Assembly (NCBI GenBank): GCA_003446295.1
Contig: DMBB01000031.1
Coordinates: 1-11,263 of the forward strand
Direction of reading: 5' to 3'
From: Erysipelotrichaceae bacterium
Lineage (GTDB): Bacteria > Bacillota_I > Bacilli_A > Erysipelotrichales > Erysipelotrichaceae
Length of the DNA: 11,263 bases
Shown here: positions 5,514 through 11,263 of the stretch, piece after piece
Position numbering within the stretch: position 1 is the first letter of the stretch
Layout of the letters: each line of letters opens with the position of its first letter
The notes under the pieces: generated by a model
Seen by the model: the letters and a program-made list of their open reading frames with translations, nothing else
Told to the model about the DNA's origin: nothing
The model's database searches: none
Program-made: the position numbers and the translations under genes

Positions 5514-6920
5514 TTAGCCTCCGTATATGCTTTCCGGTCTTACCCTGCATGGTGCTCCTGCACCGTTTTCACAGAGTCTGTTCAAAGCTGCCGAACCCCA
5601 TCCGCATCCGAATGAGAAGTCACCGTTCCATGTCTGGGCATAGTTAGTGAAGTCAGCAGCGCTGCCGAGGTAGAAGATCTCAATGTGACAGTGCGGTCCT
5701 GTACTGTTTCCCGAGCTTCCCAAAGCACCGATTGCATCACCTGCCATAACGATGCTGCCGGCCGCGATTGGTGATCCCGCAAGCAGATGCAGATATTTGA
5801 TCGCGTAGAGTCCGCCGTTGACCTTAGTCAGAAGATAGACCTGGTTGCCGCCGCCTTGTGAGCCATTGCGGTTCTGTGCGCCGCATGAACTGCCGAGCTC
5901 TCCATACGGACATCCATCCTGACTCTTCAGGACAACTCCGTTTCCGATCGCTACAACAGTTGAGCCGAGCGGTCCGGCAAAGTCTGCACCGAGATGCACG
6001 CCTCCTGAAGCATAGTGCCATGTACCGGCTTCAGGGTTGATGCCTGCACCCGGTACCGGATGATTCCAGCCGCTGCTTGCAGTAACCTGGTTCAGTTTTT
6101 CCGTGATGCTGCGCATCATTTCCCGGATGCTGTCAATGTCACCTGCAATCGTGTTTCCTTGTGCTTCAAGGTTTGCGCTCTGCTTTCTGTATTCTTCCTG
6201 AATGACCTGTGCCTGGTATTTCAGTGCAAGGATCGAATTCTGGCGGGCAACAATATCAGCTTTTGCTTTATCCAGCTCTGCCTTTGCCTTTTCCAGTTCC
6301 TCTTTGGCTTCGTTCAGCCGTTCGATCTCTTCAGCAAGCTCTCTCATGACTTCTTCGTCATAACCGGTGATATCCGACAGACCATTGATCACTCTGATCA
6401 GATCCGAGAATTTCCGGACCCCCATGATGACATCCAGGAACTGGTTCAGTCTCATGGTTTCCTGTGAGATCTCCATTCGTTTCTGGATCTTTTCCTCCGT
6501 CACCGTAATATCTGCTTCTCTTTGATCAATATCAGCCTGTTTCTCATCGATCTCTGCCTGCTTGACTTCGATCTTGTAATTCAGATCGTAGATCTCTCCG
6601 TTCAGCGCATCAGCCTGTGACTGATATCCGCTCACCTGACGTGCATAGTACACAACGTTTTCAGCGATCGCTGCACGCTGTGCTTCGATCTCTTCCAGCT
6701 GTTTTTTCAGTTCCTCGCTCTGTGCCGACATGTAATCCATGTAAGCACTGCAGCTTTGCTTTTCAGAAGCTGTCAATGGCAGCAGACCCGAGCAGAGATT
6801 CGACCAATACTTTGAGTCAGAGTAATCGGGATCTTCTGCACTGGCAGGATAGATCGTAAAGCAGATACCTGTCATGACTGCCGCGCTGAATTGAATCAGT
6901 TTTTTACGTACAGTCTCCAT
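5514..6920 (-). CDS. Secreted coiled-coil M23 peptidoglycan endopeptidase (EnvC/PcsB-like layout)
   Basis: M23 enzymes are zinc metalloendopeptidases that cut peptide cross-bridges of peptidoglycan. The 468 residues start with a signal peptide (KK at 6-7, hydrophobic 8-24, likely cleavage after ASA at 26-28). A long coiled coil follows at about 65-280 with repeated KAxAELDKAKAD-type heptads, then the M23 domain from about 285. Zinc and catalytic residues are intact: H309 and D313 in HLGAD, H378 in YLHL, and H410/H412 in HCH. The mature protein has eight cysteines. Two (337, 346) lie in a Gly/Ser-rich insertion inside the M23 fold and three (439, 450, 458) in an added C-terminal tail, suggesting disulfides outside the cell. 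The ATG follows the repressor stop codon after one base, so translation is probably coupled and expression is under the BlaI-type repressor. Coiled-coil M23 proteins of this shape often act in daughter-cell separation. Confidence 0.94.
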   Translation of the reverse strand: METVRKKLIQFSAAVMTGICFTIYPASAEDPDYSDSKYWSNLCSGLLPLTASEKQSCSAYMDYMSAQSEELKKQLEEIEAQRAAIAENVVYYARQVSGYQSQADALNGEIYDLNYKIEVKQAEIDEKQADIDQREADITVTEEKIQKRMEISQETMRLNQFLDVIMGVRKFSDLIRVINGLSDITGYDEEVMRELAEEIERLNEAKEELEKAKAELDKAKADIVARQNSILALKYQAQVIQEEYRKQSANLEAQGNTIAGDIDSIREMMRSITEKLNQVTASSGWNHPVPGAGINPEAGTWHYASGGVHLGADFAGPLGSTVVAIGNGVVLKSQDGCPYGELGSSCGAQNRNGSQGGGNQVYLLTKVNGGLYAIKYLHLLAGSPIAAGSIVMAGDAIGALGSSGNSTGPHCHIEIFYLGSAADFTNYAQTWNGDFSFGCGWGSAALNRLCENGAGAPCRVRPESIYGG

Positions 6921-6921
6921 A

Positions 6922-7290
6922 TCATTTTCCTGTTTCTTTCTCCGATACGCTTTCCAGCAGAGCAGTCAGCTGCTGCGTTTCATTCACAGTCAGTTTTCTG
7001 TCTTTCAGATAGCTTGTAATGAAGTCCCCCAGTGAATCATTGAATTCTTCTTCTACAAGTTTTTTCGTTTTCTGACTGTAATACTCATCTTTGCTGATGA
7101 TCATCTTCAGACCGCTCCGCTGAGGAAGCAGATAACCTTTGTCTCTGATCCTCCGGATCAAGGTAAATACGGTTGATTTTTTCCACCCGTATGATTCTTC
7201 ACAGATATGCCAGACATCCATTGAAGAAATACCGGGATGATCCCAGATAATTCTTGCCACTCTGTTTTCGGCTTCACTAAGTCCTTCCAT
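6922..7290 (-). CDS. BlaI/MecI/CopY-family transcriptional repressor
   Basis: This 122-residue protein has the family's length and order. A winged helix spans about 1-70 (LSEAENRVARIIWDHPG at 4-20, WKKSTVFTLIRRIRDKGYL at 36-54). A dimerisation helix follows, with FNDSLGDFITSYL at 83-95, which lines up by eye with FNSLVLNFVEKE of MecI. The Asn-Phe bond that is cut in MecI/BlaI would correspond to D89-F90 here. These repressors are normally inactivated when a BlaR1/MecR1 sensor protease responds to beta-lactam, but no sensor gene is in the window. The start is ATG 7290 behind a run of six G three bases away. The upstream promoter carries two TACATATG-type operators, implying autoregulation and control of the M23 gene that follows after one base. 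Confidence 0.92.
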   Translation of the reverse strand: MEGLSEAENRVARIIWDHPGISSMDVWHICEESYGWKKSTVFTLIRRIRDKGYLLPQRSGLKMIISKDEYYSQKTKKLVEEEFNDSLGDFITSYLKDRKLTVNETQQLTALLESVSEKETGK

Positions 7291-7303
7291 GATCCCCCCA
7301 AAA

Positions 7304-7321
7304 GGACTACATATGTAGTCC
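7304..7321. promoter_or_regulatory. BlaI/MecI-type operator 1, perfect 18-base palindrome
   Basis: GGACTACATATGTAGTCC is an exact palindrome containing TACATATGTA, which fits the TACAnnTGTA core known for BlaI/MecI operators. It covers the predicted transcription start (about 7320) of the repressor gene and lies 14 bases before its ATG. Confidence 0.9.
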
Positions 7322-7326
7322 CTTTT

Positions 7327-7355
7327 ATCGTATTACTGAAGTTTACATATGTCAA
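7327..7355 (-). promoter_or_regulatory. Sigma-A-type promoter of the repressor-M23 operon (TTGACA, 17 bases, TACGAT)
   Basis: TTGACA (7355-7350) is a perfect -35, and TACGAT (7332-7327), four of six bases, stands 17 bases downstream on the minus strand. Both operators overlap this promoter: one at the -35 and one at the start site. Confidence 0.8.
7342..7355. promoter_or_regulatory. BlaI/MecI-type operator 2, imperfect, over the -35
   Basis: TTTACATATGTCAA has the same TACATATGT core as the perfect palindrome 38 bases away, with a weaker right arm that doubles as the -35 TTGACA on the minus strand. Confidence 0.65.
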
Positions 7356-7457
7356 CCTTTCAGGCTTTATTCATGCATGTTAAGCGATTGAGAAGGAGAT
7401 GAAAATGATCAGTTTCTGACTGTCTTTTTTCATTCCGCTTGATGATCTGTCCCGGAT

Positions 7458-7490
7458 AAAAAAAAGCTTCCGCTAGCGGTTAGCAGAAGC
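7458..7490 (-). terminator. Strong terminator of the mutS2-uvrC-VanY-like operon
   Basis: On the minus strand GCTTC-t-GCTA (7490-7481) pairs with TAGC-g-GAAGC (7475-7466) and is followed by eight T (7465-7458). The stop codon TAG (7475-7473) of the VanY-like gene lies inside the hairpin. Confidence 0.92.
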
Positions 7491-8513
7491 AATATAGTCA
7501 GCGAATGTCTGATGATTCAGATGAAGCTGTGTGGACAGCTGGTTTCCTACATACCGGTAATGGTACATCTGGGCACCGATTCCGGTAACCTTCTCACTTT
7601 CGTGATCCCAGCTGGTTATAAATCCGTATTTGTATGCATTTTCCTGGAGCCAGAGGCTCTGCAGTGTCCGCTCGAATGTCGCGTTGCTGATGCCTTCTAC
7701 ACGGAAATCACATGTCAGTCCGAGCTGCCGTTCACAATGACCGGGATACTGCTCATATCTGAGCACTTCTTTGCCGTATCTCAGTTTTGCTTCATCATAC
7801 AGTTCTTTCTGTGCATCATAGGATACGTAGCCTTCGGTCACGATCAGTCCTGCACATGCCCTTTCCGAATTCAGTCCTTTTTGAATATCCCTGCACATCT
7901 CTTCCAGATGTGTTTTGGCTTCATCCTGCATCAGGATCTGTTTATCACTCGGAACTTCTTCGGATAAGACGCGCAGCTGGGTCGGTGTTCGTTTTACGAT
8001 CGTATTGCTCGCATCTACCCAGGCGTCAAGATTGGATGCATTCATAACCAGAACACTGTCCTGTTTATAAGGATCTCCGTTGTCCAGATAGTCTTTGATC
8101 TCTTCATAGGAATACTGGGACAGCAGGATGATCAGCGTATCGATATCCATCACATCCCTTGTGTCTTCGACCATACGTACGATCTGGGCCGGTGTTCTAT
8201 CCCATTGATACGTTGAGAGGCGCTTGTACTCAGCCGCATTGTAAATATTGAATCCTTCTTCACGGATAAAAGCGATGAAGACATTCGGTGCGATCGAGTA
8301 TTCAATAATATAGTCGATCTCGTCCGGCGTCAGATATTCTTTGATCAGTTCCCGGCTTTTCTGATCTGTGTACGGATATCTTGACAGTGAATCATATTTG
8401 CTGTTAAGAATACCGATACATACAGAACCAAGCAAAGCGACACATAAAACAAATACAGCTGTCAGTATTCTGATCTTCAGACTGTTACGGTTTATCTCAC
8501 TCATACCTGACAT
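7473..8513 (-). CDS. Membrane-anchored VanY-like (M15) protein, probably not an active D,D-carboxypeptidase
   Basis: VanY-family enzymes trim D-Ala from peptidoglycan stem peptides. From ATG 8513 (AAGGA seven bases upstream) the protein has 346 residues. It has a short cytosolic N-terminus, one membrane helix at about 14-36, an unrecognised extracellular helical region at about 48-190 (YLTPDEIDYII, NVFIAFIREEGFNIYNAAEYKRL), then a VanY fold. The fold signatures are recognisable: GYVSYDAQ (228-235), PGHCERQLGLTCDF (257-270), ENAYKYGFI (291-299) and YHYRYVG (317-323). Compared with the usual motifs GYRS, SEHxxGLAxD and E-x-x-H, the Arg is V230, the first zinc His is R262 and the catalytic Glu is Q315. 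Only D269 and H318 of the metal site remain. It therefore looks like a pseudoenzyme that might bind wall peptides. It is the last gene of the mutS2-uvrC operon, four bases after uvrC. Upstream in-frame ATGs, up to 8600, lie inside uvrC and are less likely. Confidence 0.85.
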   Translation of the reverse strand: MSGMSEINRNSLKIRILTAVFVLCVALLGSVCIGILNSKYDSLSRYPYTDQKSRELIKEYLTPDEIDYIIEYSIAPNVFIAFIREEGFNIYNAAEYKRLSTYQWDRTPAQIVRMVEDTRDVMDIDTLIILLSQYSYEEIKDYLDNGDPYKQDSVLVMNASNLDAWVDASNTIVKRTPTQLRVLSEEVPSDKQILMQDEAKTHLEEMCRDIQKGLNSERACAGLIVTEGYVSYDAQKELYDEAKLRYGKEVLRYEQYPGHCERQLGLTCDFRVEGISNATFERTLQSLWLQENAYKYGFITSWDHESEKVTGIGAQMYHYRYVGNQLSTQLHLNHQTFADYIASANR

Positions 8514-8517
8514 TATA

Positions 8518-10284
8518 TCATCCTTCATCATGCAATGCCGCATATACTTTTTCTGCAGTTTCCATCGGAACGACTTCGGCAATGGCTTCAACGTCCGCAT
8601 TTTTGAGATTTGTGAAGTTTCCGAATGCTTTCAGGAGCTTCTGCTTGCGTTTGGGACCGACTCCCTCCACCTCATCCAGGATCGACTTTGTCTGTGCTTT
8701 TGAGCGAAGTTTGCGGTGATATGAGATCGCTCTCCGGTGCACTTCATCCTGCATTCTTGTCAGCAGGAAGAACAATCCGGAGTCACGGTCGATATCAAAT
8801 GTTCTGAAATCCGTATCCATCAGTGCATTTGTGTTATGTCTGTCATCCTTTACCAGACCCATGATCTTGATGTCAATGCCCAATGAGTCAATGATCTCTT
8901 TCGCGGCTTCGATCTGGGTTCTGCCTCCATCGACGAGGATACCGTCAGGCATTCTCCCGTTCTCCTTCAGCAGTCTGAAGTATCTGCGGTAAACGACTTC
9001 CTTCATGGAATCCACATCGGAATTGCCTGTATGGAGTTTATACAGACGGTAGCTTTTCCGATCAGGCACGCCATCCTCATATACAACACAGCTGGCAACA
9101 GTGAACTGACCTGAGATATGGCTGTTATCGAACAGTTCTACACGTCTCATAGGACGTCCTGCCAGTTCGGAAAGCTGCTTGACAGCATTTTCAGTCATGC
9201 TGTTCTGCTGTTCAGCCGCGTCGAATTTCAGGTTGAGCTGCTGTTTTGCATTTTCGATGCACATATCGATCAGCTTCTGACGGTAGCCCTTCTTCGGGAT
9301 GAATACCGCCATGCCGAGCGTATCCTGGAGGTCCTGCTGGAATGATTCGCATTCCGCGGAGAGCACCAGCTCTTTGGGTTTCGGATGATCCTCATAGAAC
9401 TGCAGCAGGAATGACTGAAATTCTTCCGCAGCATCCCCGTACAGAGGCTTTAAACGGAATTCTTTGTTCAGTACAGTGCCGTTTCTGACCAGGAATCCGG
9501 TGATTGCCAGATATCCCCTGTCTTCATACCACGCGAATACATCCCTTGTGCCTTTCTTGTCGGTTTCGATCATCTGACGGTCTATGACACGTTCGATGCT
9601 GGTGATCATCTCAAGATACTGGGCAGCTTTTTCAAACTCCAGGTTTTCACTGGCTTCCAGCATTTTTCTGTTCAGCTCTTTGGTGATCTCTTTGGTGTCC
9701 CCGTTCAGGAATGAAGTTACTCCGTCGGACATCTTTTCGTATTCTTCAGGACTGATCTCATACTCGCAGGGTCCGAGGCACTGGCCCATGTGATAGTACA
9801 GGCACACTTTGTCCGGGAGCTTTGTGCACTTGCGGAACGGGTAGAGTGTCTGCAGGATCTTCAGCGTATTGCGCGCTGCTGTCGCGTCAGGGAACGGCCC
9901 GAAGTATCTGGCGTTCCGGTCCTTCTTCATATCACGTGCGATCATCAGTCTCGGATACTTTTCCTTCGTCAGTTTGATGTAAGGATAGCTCGAGTCATCA
10001 ATGAACATGATATTGTATTTCGGCCTGTATTTTTTGATCAGATTGATCTCCAGGATCAGCGCTTCTTTTTCGCTTCTGGTGACAATGAAATCAAAATCAT
10101 CAATGTTGGATACAAGCTTGGTCGTTTTAAAATCATGTGCACCGGTAAAATACTGGTTGACACGGTTATGCAGGTTTTTTGCCTTGCCGACGTAGATGAT
10201 CTCGCCGTTTTTATCCTTCATCTGGTAACTGCCCGGTTCATCAGGCAGATTGGCTAGTTTCGCCTTTAAATATTCACGGTCCAT
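8518..10284 (-). CDS. uvrC: UvrABC excinuclease subunit C
   Basis: UvrC makes the two incisions of bacterial nucleotide excision repair after UvrA/UvrB load at the lesion. The 588-residue length is typical. The GIY-YIG nuclease domain is at about 14-92 (GSY at 18-20, YVGKAKNL at 31-38, LEINLIKKYRPKYN at 78-91), with the active-site Glu expected in its last helix. Four cysteines, C153, C161, C169 and C173, match the [4Fe-4S] ligand pattern. A UVR (UvrB-contacting) motif lies at about 200-235. The RNase-H-like C-terminal nuclease includes DNSHISG (386-392) and LVDGGRTQ (450-457), and helix-hairpin-helix repeats follow at about 535-585 (GVGPKRKQKLL). The start has AAAGGA eight bases upstream, inside the end of mutS2; the gap to mutS2 is four bases. 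All functional parts appear intact. Confidence 0.98.
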   Translation of the reverse strand: MDREYLKAKLANLPDEPGSYQMKDKNGEIIYVGKAKNLHNRVNQYFTGAHDFKTTKLVSNIDDFDFIVTRSEKEALILEINLIKKYRPKYNIMFIDDSSYPYIKLTKEKYPRLMIARDMKKDRNARYFGPFPDATAARNTLKILQTLYPFRKCTKLPDKVCLYYHMGQCLGPCEYEISPEEYEKMSDGVTSFLNGDTKEITKELNRKMLEASENLEFEKAAQYLEMITSIERVIDRQMIETDKKGTRDVFAWYEDRGYLAITGFLVRNGTVLNKEFRLKPLYGDAAEEFQSFLLQFYEDHPKPKELVLSAECESFQQDLQDTLGMAVFIPKKGYRQKLIDMCIENAKQQLNLKFDAAEQQNSMTENAVKQLSELAGRPMRRVELFDNSHISGQFTVASCVVYEDGVPDRKSYRLYKLHTGNSDVDSMKEVVYRRYFRLLKENGRMPDGILVDGGRTQIEAAKEIIDSLGIDIKIMGLVKDDRHNTNALMDTDFRTFDIDRDSGLFFLLTRMQDEVHRRAISYHRKLRSKAQTKSILDEVEGVGPKRKQKLLKAFGNFTNLKNADVEAIAEVVPMETAEKVYAALHDEG

Positions 10285-10288
10285 GCGG

Positions 10289-11263
10289 TCATCCTTTCAG
10301 TGTCACTACAGTAGCGCCTGTACCGCCTTCATTCGGCATTCCGAGCCTGTAGGAATCCACATCACGGTCATGGTCAAGCTTCTGATGAACTGCTTTGCGC
10401 AGTGCACCTGTTCCATCGCCATGTATGATCCGGAAGGAAAGCAGATGATTCATCTTGGCAGAATCCAGATAGTCTGACAGTTCTTCCATTGCTTCATCAA
10501 CCCTCATTCCGATCAGATTGCATTCAGGAGACATCGTGGAAGTCAGAACGTTTCCGCCGAATTTTACAAACGCTTCTTTTTTCTTTTCCGGCAGGATCTT
10601 CAGACTGTGACGGATCTGATCCTCTTTCACATGCATCTGTCTGCCGTTCAGTTCGATCGTAATGTCTTTCCGGCGGATCGAAGTGATCCTGGCCGCCTGA
10701 CCGTTGACCCTGAGTTCAACAACATCGCCCACCGCAAAGCCGCGGTCATCCTTGAGCGGTTCATTGTTCTGCGTTCTGATCTCTTCTTTGCGGTTCAGTT
10801 TCTGCCTGACTGCCAGAACTTCATGGTATTTCGCATTGCTCTGCATCTCGCGCATCTGCCGCAGGATCTCGTCAGCTTCCTCGTAAGCATTCTGACGGTA
10901 TGCATTGATCTCAGCTTCTGCTTTTGCCTTCCATTGGTCTTTTTCCTGTTCGAGGCGGTTCAGCAGTTCTTCTGTCTGCTTCTGTTTCGCATCCAGTTCC
11001 TGTTTTTCCTGTTCCAGCTGTTCTTTCAGCTGACGGTTTTCAGCAACCTGGCTCTCAAGCTGTTCGATCAGCTTGTCTTCCTGTGTCCTCGCCTGGTCTT
11101 TCAGGAATCTTGCATATTTGATGATACCGCCGGGCAGACCGTAGCGCTGTGCGACTTCAAAAGCATTTGACTGTCCGGTCGTTCCTTCCATATATCTGTA
11201 TGTAGGCTGGAGCTTTTCCATATCGAATTCAACGCTGGCGGTCAGAATATCGTCATGGCGTTT
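10289..11263 (-). CDS. mutS2: Endonuclease MutS2, C-terminal part, cut by window edge
   Basis: MutS2 is a MutS-like ATPase with a Smr nuclease tail, linked in Bacillota to suppressing recombination and to rescue of collided ribosomes. The window shows the last 324 codons in frame from the edge. There is the end of the ATPase domain (SVEFDMEKLQPTYRY, then GQSNAFEVAQRYGL), a long charged coiled coil (about 55-155 of the visible part), a KOW/SH3-like segment (GFAVGDVVELRVNGQ) and a Smr domain at about 248-324 with HGDGTGALRKAV. The Smr motif usually written LDLRG reads NLIGMR here. The Walker motifs lie outside the window. An internal ATG at 11221 is not the true start, because homology continues upstream to the edge. 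The stop codon is four bases before uvrC, indicating one transcript. Confidence 0.96.
   Translation of the reverse strand, partial: KRHDDILTASVEFDMEKLQPTYRYMEGTTGQSNAFEVAQRYGLPGGIIKYARFLKDQARTQEDKLIEQLESQVAENRQLKEQLEQEKQELDAKQKQTEELLNRLEQEKDQWKAKAEAEINAYRQNAYEEADEILRQMREMQSNAKYHEVLAVRQKLNRKEEIRTQNNEPLKDDRGFAVGDVVELRVNGQAARITSIRRKDITIELNGRQMHVKEDQIRHSLKILPEKKKEAFVKFGGNVLTSTMSPECNLIGMRVDEAMEELSDYLDSAKMNHLLSFRIIHGDGTGALRKAVHQKLDHDRDVDSYRLGMPNEGGTGATVVTLKG

Noticed and set aside
7393..7430. Tiny plus-strand frame (four codons after AAGGAG) with a small hairpin and T-run, divergent from the repressor promoter
   Set aside because: The frame is too short to mean anything, the stem is only four pairs, and no good plus-strand promoter is visible.
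8514..8600. Longer start (29 more residues) for the VanY-like protein
   Set aside because: It would overlap the end of uvrC and lacks a good ribosome binding site there, whereas ATG 8513 has AAGGA at seven bases and gives a normal short N-terminus before the membrane helix.

Overview
The window looks like chromosome from a low-to-moderate GC Bacillota (Firmicutes). Grounds for this are Gram-positive housekeeping genes with strong AGGAGG-type ribosome binding sites, sigma-A-like promoters, a MutS2 with a Smr tail, CIRCE operators, a BlaI/MecI-type repressor and a tRNA without encoded CCA. A small cytoplasmic protein resembling the mollicute/Erysipelotrichia DUF3196 family hints at Erysipelotrichia; that placement is inference. 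Nearly every gene lies on the minus strand, so gene order is described below from right to left.

Right part (11263 to 7458): the 3' end of mutS2, uvrC and a membrane-anchored VanY-like (M15) protein are spaced by only 4 bases at each junction and close with one strong terminator. This is a DNA-repair operon with a cell-wall-type gene at its end. The VanY-like protein has lost several residues expected in an active D,D-carboxypeptidase.

Middle right (7355 to 5461): a BlaI/MecI-family repressor sits behind a sigma-A promoter carrying two TACATATG-type operators. It is followed after one base by a secreted coiled-coil M23 peptidoglycan endopeptidase. No BlaR1-type sensor is in the window. Next comes a separate small gene that is only an OmpR/PhoB-type winged-helix DNA-binding domain with no receiver.

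Middle (5080 to 4129): a single plus-strand gene encodes a small membrane protein and converges on the winged-helix gene. To its left is a gene-poor stretch of roughly 500 bases holding a micro-ORF with an ideal Shine-Dalgarno, two hairpins, and a decayed C-terminal remnant of an IS200/IS605-family TnpB with part of its structured right end.

Left part (4128 to 1): a YfcE/YsnB-like metallophosphoesterase, tRNA-Arg(UCU) with its own promoter, a DUF3196-like protein, trigger factor (tig) and the N-terminal two thirds of Lon protease, cut by the window edge. The tig promoter is flanked by two CIRCE-like HrcA operators, so the trigger factor/Lon proteostasis pair appears to be under heat-shock control. 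I see no complete phage, CRISPR array or rRNA.
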